64,000 nt of DNA from Pseudomonas lalucatii (GCF_018398425.1 NZ_JADPMV010000001.1:1-64000), one strand, 5' to 3'. Positions 53,372 to 63,373 are shown, numbered from the stretch's first letter. A program made the numbers and translations. Notes: generated by a model not told the origin, from the sequence alone.

Positions 53372-54727
53372 CTACGCGCGCTTCAGGTGCAGCAGCAGGT
53401 CGCTCAGGGCGCGGACATCGGCATCAGCGGTGCGCCAGGACGACAGGCTGAGGCGAAAGGCCGGGCGCCCCTGCCAGAGGGTCGGGCCGAACCAGACCTC
53501 GCCGGAGGCCTGGGCCGCCTCGCGGATGGCCTGGGTCTGCTGGTCGGAGTCGGCGCGCACCAGTACCTGGTTCAGCACGACGCGGTTGAGCACCTGGTAG
53601 CCTCCAGCCCGCAGGGCCTCGGCCAGTTCGCCGGCCTGGCGGATATGCCGGTCGATCATCTCGCGCAGGCCGTCGCGCCCGAGGCTCGCGAGGGCGGCCC
53701 AGATCGCCACGCCGCGGGCGCGGCGGGAAAACTCCAGGGTGAGGTTCTTCTGCGCGTCCCTGGAGGCCGTGGCATATGCCGCGTCGCTGTTCATCGCGTT
53801 GGCCAGGGCGTCGGCGTCGCGGCAGATGGCCATGGCGCCGTCGTAGGGGGTGTTCAGCCACTTGTGGCCGTCGGTGGTCCAGCTGTCGGCCAGCTCGACC
53901 CCCTCGGCCAGGTGGGCGGAGGACGAGGCGCGGGCCCAGAGGCCGAAGGCGCCGTCGACGTGCATCCAGGCGCCGGCCGCCTTGGCCTTGGGGATCAGCT
54001 CGGCGAAGGGGTCGAACTCGCCGGTGTTCACCTCGCCGGCTTGCAGGCAGAGGATGGTCAGGTCATCCAGTGGCGGCAGTTGCTGCGGATCGACGCGCCC
54101 ATGGACGTCGGTCGGCGCGACGATCAGCCGGTTCATGCCGAAGCCGAGGATGCGCAGGGCCTTCTTCACGGTGATGTGGCAGCTGGCGGAGACCACCACG
54201 CGCACTTCCGGGGCGCCGACCAGGCCGTCGCCGTCGAAGTCCCAGCCCTTGCGGGCCAGGAGCTTGCGCCGGGCGGCGGACAGGCAGGCCAGGGTGCAGG
54301 CGGTGGCGCTGGTGCCGAAGCCGACTGCGCTCTCGGGCGGCAGGCCGAGCACTTCGCAGACCCAGCGCCCGGCGATGCGCTCCAGAGTATCGGCCGCCGG
54401 CGAGTTATCGAACGAGGAGGCGCACTGGTCCCAGGCCAGCACCAGGCGCTCCGCGGCGGCGGCGGCGGGCAGGGTGGCGCCGATGACGAAACCGAAGTAA
54501 CGCGGGCCGTTGGAGGCGACGGTGGCCGGTGAGGCGATGTCGTCCAGGCGACGCAGTACCTCGCTTGCCGGGATACCCTGGGCGGGGATGTCGTGCTCCA
54601 GGGATTGCAGGGCGGCGATCGCGCTGGCCGGCGGGAAGGCGGGGCGGCCGGGGATGCCGTCGAAGTAGTGCAGGGCGCGGCGGTCGGCCTCGGCCAGTAG
54701 CTGGCGCTCTTCGTTGTCGTGGTTCAT
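53372..54727 (-). CDS. PLP-dependent group II amino-acid decarboxylase-like protein
   Basis: A 451-aa member of the pyridoxal-dependent decarboxylase family (glutamate/aromatic amino acid decarboxylase type). The PLP lysine is Lys289 in DSWTTDGHKWLN. Asp258 in MHVDGAFG and His184 in SASCHITVKKAL match the ring-stacking His and the pyridine-N Asp. The substrate is not predictable from motifs, and family members also act as aldehyde synthases. It starts 196 bp from nasT on the same strand and may or may not share its transcript. Confidence 0.86.
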   Translation of the reverse strand: MNHDNEERQLLAEADRRALHYFDGIPGRPAFPPASAIAALQSLEHDIPAQGIPASEVLRRLDDIASPATVASNGPRYFGFVIGATLPAAAAAERLVLAWDQCASSFDNSPAADTLERIAGRWVCEVLGLPPESAVGFGTSATACTLACLSAARRKLLARKGWDFDGDGLVGAPEVRVVVSASCHITVKKALRILGFGMNRLIVAPTDVHGRVDPQQLPPLDDLTILCLQAGEVNTGEFDPFAELIPKAKAAGAWMHVDGAFGLWARASSSAHLAEGVELADSWTTDGHKWLNTPYDGAMAICRDADALANAMNSDAAYATASRDAQKNLTLEFSRRARGVAIWAALASLGRDGLREMIDRHIRQAGELAEALRAGGYQVLNRVVLNQVLVRADSDQQTQAIREAAQASGEVWFGPTLWQGRPAFRLSLSSWRTADADVRALSDLLLHLKRA

Positions 54728-54923
54728 CTGGGAACTCGCTGTCGCTGGGCTGGGAGGTATTCCAGCTTAGCCAGGGCGCTGCCCCGACAGCAGTCACACC
54801 CGAGCCTGGAAATGTCCGTACAGTGAGGCGTCAGGGGGCCGTGTCGGGGAGCACAGTTGGCCGTTCGGCGGTACAGCTGGCCGCCGGGCGGTGATCGGGT
54901 GGCCGGCGACCGCCCGGAGGCCT

Positions 54924-55502
54924 TCAGTCGCCGAGCATGTCGTGCATGGCGATGATCTGCTCGGCGACCTGGATCAGCTTCTGCTGGCGGCTCATGGCCT
55001 GGCGGCGCATCAGGGTGTAGGCCTCTTCCTCGTTGCAGCTCTTCATCTTCATCAGCAGGCCCTTGGCCAGCTCGATGCGCTTGCGCTCGGCCAGCTGGGC
55101 GTCGCGGGCCTGCAACTGGGCGCGCAGGGCCTGGTCGCTCTCGAAGCGGGCCATGGCCACGTCGAGTATCGGTTGCAGGCGCTCGGCCTGGATGCCTTCG
55201 ACTATGTAGGCGCTGACCCCGGACTGGATCGCCTGGCGCATGACCTTGGGGTCGTGCTCGTCGGTGAACATGACGATGGGCCGGGGCTGGTCGCGGCTGA
55301 CCAGGACCACCTGCTCCATGACGTCGCGGCCGGGGGATTCGCTGTCGATCAGGATGACGTCGGGACGGACCGCCTCGACCCGCTCCGGCAGGTCGATGGT
55401 CAGCCCCGACTCGTCGATCACCTCGAAGCCGGCCGCGGTCAGGGCGGACTTGAGCCGGCCGACCTTCTTCGGCGTGTCGTTGATCAGGAGGATGCGCAGC
55501 AT
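54924..55502 (-). CDS. nasT: Nitrate-responsive antiterminator NasT (ANTAR protein)
   Basis: A 192-aa regulator with an N-terminal receiver-like domain (1-120; Asp53 in LIDSESP, but only a single acidic residue in LINDTPKK) and a C-terminal ANTAR RNA-binding domain (LAERKRIELAKGLLMKMKSCNEEEAYTLMRRQAMSRQQKLIQVAEQII, about 135-183). In Pseudomonas and Azotobacter NasT binds leader RNA to block termination of nitrate assimilation operons and is held inactive by NasS without nitrate. It lies 20 bp downstream of nasS. Confidence 0.95.
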   Translation of the reverse strand: MLRILLINDTPKKVGRLKSALTAAGFEVIDESGLTIDLPERVEAVRPDVILIDSESPGRDVMEQVVLVSRDQPRPIVMFTDEHDPKVMRQAIQSGVSAYIVEGIQAERLQPILDVAMARFESDQALRAQLQARDAQLAERKRIELAKGLLMKMKSCNEEEAYTLMRRQAMSRQQKLIQVAEQIIAMHDMLGD

Positions 55503-55522
55503 GATGGCAGGGGTTCCCTAGG

Positions 55523-56746
55523 TTAGAGGGCCGCAGTCGCGGCCGAAGCGGCATCGGCCAGGGCGTGCAGGGCGAAGCTGCGGGCATAGGCGGCCGGATC
55601 GCTGCCGTCCCAGACCTTGCCATCGAGCAGCACGGAGCTGCGCATGGCGCTTGCCGGCAGGGCGACGCCCACTGCCGTGGCAGCTTCATGATACAGCCCG
55701 AGCTGCTGCACCTGACTCGCCACCGCGAGGTAGTCCGGGTCCTCGCGCAGCAGGCCCCAGCGGCGGAACTGGGTCATGAACCAGAGGCCGTCGGACAGAT
55801 AGGGCATGTTCACCTTGCCCTCGTCGAAGAAGCGCAACGCCTGATCGTCCAGCCAGGCGTGGCCGTTGCCGTCTTCATAGTGGCCGAGCAGCCGCGGCTG
55901 GATGGCACTCAGGGGGGCATCGACGTAGTCCCCGGCACTGAGCAGCTGTGCGCTACTGCGCCTGTTCTCCTCGTTGGCATCGATGAAGCGGCTGGCCTCC
56001 AGCACCGCCATCACCAGGGCGCGGGCCGTATTGGGGTAGTCGCGGACGAACGCCTGGGTGCAGCCGAGGACCTTCTCCGGGTGGCCCGGCCAGATCGACT
56101 GGCTGGTGGCCAGGGTGAAGCCCATACGTTCTTCGATCGCCTGGGCGCCCCAGGGCTCACCGGCACAGAAGCCGTCGATGCGTCCGGCCCGCAGGTGGGC
56201 GACCATCTGCGCGGGCGGCACGACCAGCGTCTGCACGTCTTCCAGCGGGTGGATGCCCTGGCTGGCCAGCCAGTAGTAGAGCCACAGGGCGTGGGTGCCG
56301 GTGGGGAAGGTCTGCGCCAGGGTGAGTTTTGCACTATTTTGGCGCGCGCGTGCGCGCAGTGCCTCGGCATCGGTCACGCCGGCTTGCTGCAGGCCGTGGG
56401 AGAGGTTGATGCTCTGGCCGTTCTGCGACAGGCCCATGAGCACCGCCATGTCCTGCGCCGGGCTGCCGCCGATGCCCAGGTGCACCGCATAGAGCAGGCC
56501 GTAGAGGCCCTGGGCGGCATCCAGCTCGCCACTGAGCAGTTTGTCGCGCAGGCCGGCCCAGGAGGCCTGGCGCTTGAGGTTGAGGCTCAGGCCGTAGGGC
56601 TGGGCGAAGCCCTGGGTCGCGGCGACGATCAGCGAGGCCGAGTCGGTCAGGGCCATGAAGCCCAGATTCAGTGCGTTCTTCTCCGGCGCATCGCTGCCGT
56701 TGACCCAGGCCAGGGCGTCGCCGCGGGGAACATCGTGCTCGCTCAT
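55523..56746 (-). CDS. nasS: Cytoplasmic nitrate sensor NasS
   Basis: A 407-aa protein homologous to the NrtA nitrate-binding protein but without a signal peptide, so cytoplasmic. It starts MSEHDVPRGDALAWVNGSDAPEKNALNLGFMALTDSASLIVAATQGF. Nitrate-binding-type blocks are RASWAGLRDKLL, FPTGTHALWLYYWLASQGIHP and FCAGEPWGAQAI. It sequesters NasT until nitrate or nitrite binds. The ATG at 56746 is chosen; the longer frame enters the promoter. A sigma-54 promoter is visible upstream. Confidence 0.93.
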   Translation of the reverse strand: MSEHDVPRGDALAWVNGSDAPEKNALNLGFMALTDSASLIVAATQGFAQPYGLSLNLKRQASWAGLRDKLLSGELDAAQGLYGLLYAVHLGIGGSPAQDMAVLMGLSQNGQSINLSHGLQQAGVTDAEALRARARQNSAKLTLAQTFPTGTHALWLYYWLASQGIHPLEDVQTLVVPPAQMVAHLRAGRIDGFCAGEPWGAQAIEERMGFTLATSQSIWPGHPEKVLGCTQAFVRDYPNTARALVMAVLEASRFIDANEENRRSSAQLLSAGDYVDAPLSAIQPRLLGHYEDGNGHAWLDDQALRFFDEGKVNMPYLSDGLWFMTQFRRWGLLREDPDYLAVASQVQQLGLYHEAATAVGVALPASAMRSSVLLDGKVWDGSDPAAYARSFALHALADAASAATAAL

Positions 56747-56864
56747 CGGACATTTTCCTTTCTCAACACTCGAGGTCGCCGCACCGGCTCGCGGGTTGAG
56801 CGGAACGACGCCACTGTCTGCGGGCCGCCTGCAACGCTGGCGCGGCCCCGTTGAGTCTCTACAA

Positions 56865-56880
56865 AGCAAGCGATATGCCA
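56865..56880 (-). promoter_or_regulatory. Sigma-54 promoter of nasS-nasT
   Basis: Minus strand TGGCATATCGCTTGCT, an excellent -24/-12 match with GG-N10-GC spacing. The start site would be near 56854, giving an mRNA leader of about 108 nt with no hexaloop-terminator structure. Confidence 0.75.
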
Positions 56881-56900
56881 CGACGGCGGAATGTCGCGCA

Positions 56901-56930
56901 TAAAAAAGCCCCGCACGGGGCGGGGCTTCT
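56901..56930 (-). terminator. acnB terminator
   Basis: A 9-bp perfect stem (56906-56914 with 56920-56928) and 5-nt loop; on the minus strand it is followed by a U-rich tract. It separates acnB from the nasS promoter. Confidence 0.88.
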
Positions 56931-56946
56931 TCGACGCGGGTAACGC

Positions 56947-59547
56947 TTAGGCTTGCACGACCGGAATCTGGGCGTTGGCAGCGGCTTCGCGGAACTCGGC
57001 GATCTGGTCGAAGGACAGGTAGCGGTAGACGTCGGCCGCCATGCTGTCGATGTCCTTGGCGTAGACCATGTACTCCTCGACCGTCGGCAGCTTGCCGGTG
57101 ATCGCGGCGACCGCTGCCAGTTCGGCAGAGGCCAGGTACACGTTGGCGCCATCGCCCAGGCGGTTGGGGAAGTTGCGGGTCGAGGTCGAGACCACGGTGG
57201 AGTTGGCGGCGACCCGTGCCTGGTTACCCATGCACAGCGAGCAGCCCGGCATCTCCATGCGTGCACCGGCCTTGCCGTAGATGCCGTAGTAGCCTTCCTC
57301 GGTCAGCTGGTGGGCATCCATCTTGGTCGGCGGCGACAACCACAGACGGGTCGGAATGCCGCCCTTGACCTTGTCCAGCAGCTTGCCGGCGGCGCGGAAG
57401 TGACCGATGTTGGTCATGCACGAACCGATGAACACCTCGTCGATCTTGTCGCCGGCGACGGTGGACAGCAGGCGGGCGTCGTCCGGATCGTTCGGCGCGC
57501 AGAGCACCGGCTCCTTCAGCTCGTTGAGGTCGATCTCGATGACTTCGGCGTATTCGGCGTCGGCATCGGCGCTCATCAGCTCCGGGTTGGCCAGCCAGGC
57601 TTCCATGGCCTGGGCGCGGCGCTCCATGGTGCGGGCATCGCCGTAGCCTTCGCTGATCATCCAGCGCAGCAGGGTGATGTTCGACTTCAGGTACTCGGCG
57701 ATGGCCTGTTCCGGCAGCTTGATGGTGCAACCGGCGGCCGAGCGCTCGGCGGAGGCGTCGGACAGCTCAAACGCCTGCTCGACGGTCAGTTCGTCGAGGC
57801 CTTCGATCTCCAGGATGCGGCCGGAGAAGGCGTTCTTCTTGCCCTTCTTCTCGACGGTCAGCAGGCCCTTCTGGATGGCGTAGTAGGGGATGGCATGGAC
57901 CAGGTCACGCAGGGTGATCCCGGGCTGCATCTTGCCCTTGAAACGCACCAGGATGGACTCCGGCATGTCCAGCGGCATGACCCCGGTGGCGGCGGCGAAG
58001 GCCACCAGGCCGGAGCCGGCCGGGAAGCTGATGCCCATCGGGAAGCGGGTGTGCGAGTCGCCGCCGGTGCCGACGGTGTCCGGCAGCAGCATGCGGTTCA
58101 GCCAGCTGTGGATGATGCCGTCGCCCGGACGCAGGGACACGCCGCCACGGGTGCGGATGAAATCCGGCAGGGTGTGGTGGGTGGTGACGTCGATCGGCTT
58201 CGGGTAGGCCGCGGTGTGGCAGAAGGACTGCATCACCAGGTCGGCGGAGAAGCCCAGGCAGGCCAGGTCCTTCAGCTCGTCGCGGGTCATGGGACCGGTG
58301 GTGTCCTGGGAGCCGACGGTGGTCATCTTCGGCTCGCAGTAGGTGCCCGGGCGCACGCCGGTCACGCCGCAGGCCTTGCCGACCATCTTCTGCGCCAGGG
58401 TGAAGCCCTTGCCGCTGTCGGCCGGGGCTACCGGCTTCTTGAACAGCTCGGAGGAGCCCAGGCCCAGTTCGGCGCGGGCCTTCTCGGTCAGGCCGCGGCC
58501 GACGATCAGCGGGATACGGCCGCCGGCGCGGACTTCGTCGAGCAGCACCTCGGTCTTCAGTTCGAAGCTGGTGATGACTTCTTCGCTGCCGTGCTTGCAC
58601 ACCTTGCCGGCATAGGGGTAGACGTCGATCACGTCGCCCATGTTGAGGTTCGATACGTCGAACTCGATCGGCAGGGCGCCGGCGTCTTCCATGGTGTTGT
58701 AGAAGATCGGGGCGATCTTGGAGCCGAAGCAGAAGCCGCCGGCGCGCTTGTTCGGCACATAGGGGATGTCGTCGCCGAAGAACCACAGCACCGAGTTGGT
58801 GGCGGACTTGCGCGAGGAGCCGGTGCCGACCACGTCGCCGACGTAGGCGACCGGGAAGCCCTTGGCCTTGACCGCTTCGATCTGCTTGAGCGGGCCGATG
58901 GCGCCTTGCTGCTCGGGCTCGATGCCGTCGCGGGCCATCTTCAGCATGGCCAGGGCGTGCAGCGGGATGTCCGGGCGCGACCAGGCGTCGGGGGCCGGGG
59001 ACAGGTCATCGGTATTGGTTTCGCCGGGGACCTTGAACACGGTCAGGCTGTACTTCTCGGCGATCGCCGGGCGCTTGGTGAACCACTCGCCATCGGCCCA
59101 GGACTGCAGCACAGCCTTGGCGTGGGTGTTGCCGGCCTTGGCCTTCTCGGCGACGTCGTGGAAGGCATCGAACATCAGCAGGGTGTGCTTGAGCTGCTCG
59201 GCAGCCACGGCGGCCAGTTCGGCATCATCCAGCAGCTCGACCAGGGTGGCGATGTTGTAGCCGCCCTGCATGGTGCCGAGCAGTTCGACGGCGCGCTGCT
59301 TGTTGATCAGCGGGGAGCTGGCTTCGCCCTTGGCCACGGCAGAGAGGAACCCGGCCTTGACGTAGGCGGCTTCGTCCACGCCTGGCGGCACGCGGTTGGT
59401 GATCAGGTCTACGAGGAATTCTTCTTCGCCAGCCGGCGGGTTCTTCAGCAGCTCGACCAGGCCTGCGGTTTGTTCGGCGTTCAGCGGCTGGGGCACGATA
59501 CCCTGAGCGGCACGCTCTGCTACGTGTTTGCGATAGGCTTCAAGCAC
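56947..59547 (-). CDS. acnB: Aconitate hydratase B
   Basis: The TCA-cycle aconitase of the AcnB type, 866 residues plus stop. An N-terminal HEAT-like domain (residues 1-160) is followed by the AcnB swivel domain and then the catalytic domains. Fe-S cluster cysteines appear in [11 protein letters not shown] and [33 protein letters not shown] and [13 protein letters not shown] are substrate-site loops. The start is a GTG at 59547: it gives the family N terminus (M)[15 protein letters not shown] and a GAGGG ribosome site sits nearby. A frame extending to 59574 would read through that site. Confidence 0.96.
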   Translation of the reverse strand: MLEAYRKHVAERAAQGIVPQPLNAEQTAGLVELLKNPPAGEEEFLVDLITNRVPPGVDEAAYVKAGFLSAVAKGEASSPLINKQRAVELLGTMQGGYNIATLVELLDDAELAAVAAEQLKHTLLMFDAFHDVAEKAKAGNTHAKAVLQSWADGEWFTKRPAIAEKYSLTVFKVPGETNTDDLSPAPDAWSRPDIPLHALAMLKMARDGIEPEQQGAIGPLKQIEAVKAKGFPVAYVGDVVGTGSSRKSATNSVLWFFGDDIPYVPNKRAGGFCFGSKIAPIFYNTMEDAGALPIEFDVSNLNMGDVIDVYPYAGKVCKHGSEEVITSFELKTEVLLDEVRAGGRIPLIVGRGLTEKARAELGLGSSELFKKPVAPADSGKGFTLAQKMVGKACGVTGVRPGTYCEPKMTTVGSQDTTGPMTRDELKDLACLGFSADLVMQSFCHTAAYPKPIDVTTHHTLPDFIRTRGGVSLRPGDGIIHSWLNRMLLPDTVGTGGDSHTRFPMGISFPAGSGLVAFAAATGVMPLDMPESILVRFKGKMQPGITLRDLVHAIPYYAIQKGLLTVEKKGKKNAFSGRILEIEGLDELTVEQAFELSDASAERSAAGCTIKLPEQAIAEYLKSNITLLRWMISEGYGDARTMERRAQAMEAWLANPELMSADADAEYAEVIEIDLNELKEPVLCAPNDPDDARLLSTVAGDKIDEVFIGSCMTNIGHFRAAGKLLDKVKGGIPTRLWLSPPTKMDAHQLTEEGYYGIYGKAGARMEMPGCSLCMGNQARVAANSTVVSTSTRNFPNRLGDGANVYLASAELAAVAAITGKLPTVEEYMVYAKDIDSMAADVYRYLSFDQIAEFREAAANAQIPVVQA

Positions 59548-59952
59548 AGTTATTACCCTCATCAGTGGTCCCAAAGGGTTGTCCGGGACGCGATCCAGAA
59601 ATCACTGAACCAGGCGCTTCGTGGCTTTATGGGCTACTCAGCCGAGGTTTCAGGGGTTTCTTCCAGAAGCTGCTTTCAAAGTTTTACGCCGGCAGGACGG
59701 GCGAGATGAGGGCTGGCGCTGACCCTTGAAGGAACATTCAAGAGCCGGCGCCAACATCGTACCTGCAGGATCGACTGTGCTCGTGACGCTTTGAAAACAG
59801 CTTCCAACGGACATTGGCGCCTATAAAAGGCGGGCCGATAGTACCGGAAAGCGCGGGCGAAGTTAAGCCGCCGCCTGGCCGGATTGGGGATGAACTGGTT
59901 TAGACAAAGGGCTAAGATGCCAGGCCGTTTCGCCCTCGACGCCTTCTTCACC
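59548..59952. other. 405-bp intergenic region between acnB and the DUF1289 gene
   Basis: It holds the divergent promoters for acnB and the DUF1289 gene and a long-range inverted repeat (listed separately). No open frame here looks coding. Confidence 0.5.
59666..59804. repeat. Long-range 16-bp inverted repeat upstream of acnB
   Basis: GAAGCTGCTTTCAAAG (59666-59681) pairs with CTTTGAAAACAGCTTC (59789-59804), 15 of 16 positions, separated by 107 bp. It could close a structured RNA or mark two binding sites for a dimeric regulator. Confidence 0.55.
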
Positions 59953-60426
59953 ATGTCCAATCAACGCATCAAGACGCCCTGCGTAGGCCTGTGCTCAACC
60001 GTATACGGCGATCTGGTATGCCGCGGCTGCAAGCGCTTCCACCACGAGGTGACCCATTGGAATGGCTACGACGACGAGGAGAAGCGTGCCGTCTGGCTGC
60101 GCCTGGAGCAGCTGCTGGTGCAGGTGATGGCGGCCAAGCTGGAAGTCTTCGACGCGGTGCGTCTGCGCCGCCAGCTGGAGCAGCGCCAGATCCGCTTCGT
60201 GCCGCAGCAGTCGCCCTATTGCTGGGCGTATCAGCTGATCGCCCGTGGGGCCCGGGTGATCAGCCAACTGGAAGCCTACGGTCTGGCGCTGCTGCCGGAG
60301 TTCCGCGACTGGTCCTTGCCGGAGTTGCGTGACGCCATCGATCGCGAGTTCTTCCTGCTGTCCGAGGCACACTACGAGCGCTACATCGCCCCGCGTTTTC
60401 TCCGAGACGGCATGACGCGGCTGTAG
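59953..60426 (+). CDS. DUF1289 domain protein
   Basis: A 157-aa protein whose N-terminal 50 residues are the DUF1289 cysteine domain: Cys10, Cys14, Cys23 and Cys26 in TPCVGLCSTVYGDLVCRGCKRF, followed by the family's NGYDDEEKRAVW. The cysteine set may bind zinc or an Fe-S cluster. The C-terminal 100 residues are Pseudomonas-specific and helical. The ATG at 59953 is preferred because upstream in-frame codons precede the probable promoter. It converges on the usp gene. No function is known. Confidence 0.87.
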   Translation: MSNQRIKTPCVGLCSTVYGDLVCRGCKRFHHEVTHWNGYDDEEKRAVWLRLEQLLVQVMAAKLEVFDAVRLRRQLEQRQIRFVPQQSPYCWAYQLIARGARVISQLEAYGLALLPEFRDWSLPELRDAIDREFFLLSEAHYERYIAPRFLRDGMTRL

Positions 60427-60477
60427 GCCGCCTCATGTCGTGCGGGCTTGCCCCAGGTCTCCGCGGCGCGCTCTGCC

Positions 60478-61341
60478 TCAGCGCTGGGCGACCAACTCTT
60501 CCAGGTGGGCGATGATGTCGGCCGGCTTGAGCACCAGGATGTCGCTCTCCAGCGAGTCCAGAATGACTTCGGCGGTGTTGCCGATCAGCACGCCGGACAG
60601 CCCGGTGCGGGCGACGGTGCCGATCACCGTGACCGCGGCGTTGAGGGTGCGCGCCATCTGCGGGATCAGGGCATCGGCCGGGCCCTCGGCGATATGCAGG
60701 CATTCGTCGGCGATCTCGTATTCGGCCTGGAAGGCCTTGCACTCCTCGCGGTAGCGCGCCTCGATGGTTTCCTTGAGCTGAAAGGTGGGGTCGGCGGCGG
60801 ACAGCATCGGCGCCGGGTGGGCGCTGATCACGTGCAGCTGGGCCTTGGCCAGTGCGGCGATGTCGTAGCCGTGGCTGATGATGCTGGCATGCAGGGTGCG
60901 GTGCTCGGCGTCGGCATTGCCGACATCCACGGCCGCCAGGATGGTGCCGCCGATCCAGGATCTGTCGGTTTTTACCATCAGCACCGGGCTGGGGCAGTAG
61001 CGCAGCAGCTTCCAGTCGTCCGGGGTGAGCAGGGCTTTCTTCAGCGGGTTGTCGGGGAAGTGCTGCTTGACCACCAGGCCGCAGCCCTCGGCCTGCTGCA
61101 CGGCGATCACGGTCTGGTACAGGTTCTCGTGCCAGGCCTGTTGGCCGGATACGCTGTAGCCTTCCTGCTGCAGGCTGTTGCTCAGGTCATGGAGGAGGGC
61201 CGAATGATCGTGCTTCTTGTCGCAGATCAGCAGGTGCAACTGTGACTGGGTCACTCCGGCGATCAGCTTGGCTCGTTTCAGGGCCAGGCCCTCCGGCTGT
61301 TCCGGCGTAATGACCACCAGAATGCTGCGAATCGCTTGCAT
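60478..61341 (-). CDS. Universal stress protein, tandem UspA domains
   Basis: A 287-aa protein with two consecutive UspA domains. The first starts IRSILVVITPEQ; the second starts about residue 155 (GTILAAVDVGNADAEH) and ends GLSGVLIGNTAEVILDSLESDILVLKP, which is the G-x2-G-x9-G-type nucleotide-binding end motif of UspA. This is the UspE-like layout. The role is in survival under stress or anaerobiosis. The start at 61341 (MQAIRSILVV) is chosen over a longer frame. Confidence 0.88.
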   Translation of the reverse strand: MQAIRSILVVITPEQPEGLALKRAKLIAGVTQSQLHLLICDKKHDHSALLHDLSNSLQQEGYSVSGQQAWHENLYQTVIAVQQAEGCGLVVKQHFPDNPLKKALLTPDDWKLLRYCPSPVLMVKTDRSWIGGTILAAVDVGNADAEHRTLHASIISHGYDIAALAKAQLHVISAHPAPMLSAADPTFQLKETIEARYREECKAFQAEYEIADECLHIAEGPADALIPQMARTLNAAVTVIGTVARTGLSGVLIGNTAEVILDSLESDILVLKPADIIAHLEELVAQR

Positions 61342-61500
61342 GATCGTCTCCCTGCGCAATGGATGAGGCACTCGAATCACTATAGATGGCGGCGCGGCGC
61401 CTTGTCTTGACCACGGTCAACGCTGCGGCTGGCTGTTCCGGGCGTCATTCGTATAATGGCCGGCCGTGCCCGCTGGCGCCGCCATCCCAACCGTGAGCCT

Positions 61501-62103
61501 ATGCAACTGCTACCCGAGATCGAAGCCTTTCTCCTCTGTCCCACGCCGGACGCCTGGATCGACCAGGCCCTGCAGCATCAGGACATCATGCTGATCGACC
61601 ACGCCAACTGCGAGAAGAAGGCCGCCTCGACGGCCATGACCCTGCTGTTCCGCTATATCGAGAAGGCCGATTTGCAGTACAACTTGTCGCGTCTGGCCCG
61701 CGAGGAGCTGCGCCACTTCGAGCAGGTCGCGGCCCTGATGGCCAAGCGCGGCATCGCCTACCGGCCGGTCAGCGCGGCCTTTTACGCCCAGCGCCTGCAC
61801 AAGCACATACGCAGCGCCGAGCCGCACAAGCTGGTGGACACCCTGATCGTCGGCGCCTTTATCGAGGCGCGTTCGTGCGAGCGCTTCTTCCGCCTGGCGC
61901 CGCACCTGGACGAGGAGCTGGGGCAGTTCTACCGTTCGCTGCTCAAGTCCGAGGCGCGCCACTACCAGGGTTACCTGAAGATGGCCCGGGACTATGCCGG
62001 CGAGTCGATCGACGAGCGGGTCGCGTATTTCGCCGAGGTGGAGCGCGAGGCGATCCTCACGCCGGACAAGGAGTTCCGCTTCCACAGCGGCGTCGCTGCC
62101 TAA
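61501..62103 (+). CDS. miaE: tRNA-(ms2io6A) hydroxylase MiaE
   Basis: A non-haem di-iron monooxygenase that hydroxylates the isopentenyl side chain of ms2i6A37 in tRNA. The 200-aa length is normal. The di-iron carboxylate/histidine ligands lie in HANCEKKAAST, REELRHFEQV, EARSCERFF and KSEARHYQGYLKMA, a ferritin-like four-helix arrangement. The ATG at 61501 matches the usual MiaE start. It stands alone. Confidence 0.93.
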   Translation: MQLLPEIEAFLLCPTPDAWIDQALQHQDIMLIDHANCEKKAASTAMTLLFRYIEKADLQYNLSRLAREELRHFEQVAALMAKRGIAYRPVSAAFYAQRLHKHIRSAEPHKLVDTLIVGAFIEARSCERFFRLAPHLDEELGQFYRSLLKSEARHYQGYLKMARDYAGESIDERVAYFAEVEREAILTPDKEFRFHSGVAA

Positions 62104-62158
62104 GCCGCATCGAAGAGGGCTGCCACCGGGTGTGCCGGCGGCAGCTAGCGGGCTGCCG

Positions 62159-63373
62159 TCAGAAGGCGCCGGCCGTTGGCGGGATGATCGGCAGCACCTT
62201 GCGGTTGCCGCGCAGGATGACGATGGCCAGGGCCACCAGCAGCAGGGAGGCGGCCGTCAGCACGAAGAACACGTCGTGCAGCGAGCCGGTGGTCTCGCGG
62301 ATATAGCCGGCCAGGAGGTTGCCCAGGGTGCCGCCCAGGCCGAAGGTCACCATGCAGATGCCGCTGATCTGCATGGTCGCGGTCGAGGAATAGTGCTGGT
62401 TGACCCAGCCGGCGACGATGCCCCACATCGGGAAATACATCAGGCCGTAGCCGAAGCCGGCGACCAGGGCGAACCTGCCCGGATCGAGGATGAACGCCAG
62501 CAGGCCCAGGGCGAAACCGCTGAAGATCACCATCAGTGCGGTGCCATGGCCCCGGCGGTCGGCCAGCTTGCCGGTGATGAAGCCCGCCACCATGCCCGTG
62601 CCGCCCACCGTCGCCCAGGTATAGCCGCCCAGGGCCGCGGGCAGGCTGAGCTCATCCAGATAGGTATTGAGCCAGTAGGAGAACGGCATGGTGGTGAAGC
62701 CCACCAGCAGGCAGATCAGGCAGGCGAACAGCGCGGTGCGCTCGCCGATGATGGTGGCGAACAGCTTCGACGTGGGGATCGCGGCGTCGACCGGAGCGGG
62801 GCCGGCGGTCGGGCAGGCGGGTGCGCTCTTCAGGTCGCGCAGCATGTGCCAGGTCAGGGCCACCACCAGCAGGCCGAACAGCCCGGCGACCTGCCAGCTG
62901 GCCTGCCAGCCGAGCAACGGCACCACCACCAGGATCAGCAGGCCGTTGAGGGCGTAGCCCCAGGCCGTGCCGCTGGAGGCGCAGGACAGGTAGGTCGAGC
63001 GCTGCTCGGCGCGGGCGCAGCGGCTGACGATCTCGACGATGCAGCCCCAGCTGATCGCCGCGCTGGCGGCCAGGCAGGTCAGGGTCAGGGTGATCAGCAG
63101 CGGATCGCGCAACTGCGACATGCACAGCAGCAGGGCGCTGCTGAAGATGCCGGTCAGCAGGGCCAGGCGGCCGGTGCCGAGACGATGGCCGACCAGGCCG
63201 AGCAGCATGGCCCCGCCCAGATAGGCCAGCTGGGTCAGGGCGCCGATGGTCGCCAGCTGCCAGGCGCTGATGTCGATGGACTCGCGCATGAAGGGCATCA
63301 GGGCGGCAAACAGGAACATGCCAAAGCCGTGGCTGACGATCTGGTTCATGCCGAAGGTGGTGGGCATCCGCAT
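62159..63373 (-). CDS. Major facilitator superfamily transporter
   Basis: A 404-aa twelve-helix MFS protein. Conserved elements include HGFGMFLFAALMPFM in helix 1, a GHRLGTGRLALLTG loop between helices 2 and 3, and SWGCIVEIVSRCARAEQRSTYLSCASSGTAWGYALNG in the first half; the latter recalls the YbfB/YjiJ subgroup. The substrate is unknown. It is divergent from a LysR regulator across 120 bp, the usual layout of a regulated exporter or importer. Confidence 0.85.
   Translation of the reverse strand: MRMPTTFGMNQIVSHGFGMFLFAALMPFMRESIDISAWQLATIGALTQLAYLGGAMLLGLVGHRLGTGRLALLTGIFSSALLLCMSQLRDPLLITLTLTCLAASAAISWGCIVEIVSRCARAEQRSTYLSCASSGTAWGYALNGLLILVVVPLLGWQASWQVAGLFGLLVVALTWHMLRDLKSAPACPTAGPAPVDAAIPTSKLFATIIGERTALFACLICLLVGFTTMPFSYWLNTYLDELSLPAALGGYTWATVGGTGMVAGFITGKLADRRGHGTALMVIFSGFALGLLAFILDPGRFALVAGFGYGLMYFPMWGIVAGWVNQHYSSTATMQISGICMVTFGLGGTLGNLLAGYIRETTGSLHDVFFVLTAASLLLVALAIVILRGNRKVLPIIPPTAGAF

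Noticed and set aside
56747..56864. A hexaloop-plus-terminator leader for nasS like those of nirB, nasA and nrtA
   Set aside because: A GC-rich foldback exists, but there is no A1/G4 hexaloop, no GACAAAGRCGTC word and no U-tract terminator.
56953..59709. Long open frame (918 codons) on the plus strand opposite acnB
   Set aside because: It is the antisense of a clear acnB gene. The Gly/Ala/Arg/His-rich, motif-free translation is the usual artefact of high third-position GC.
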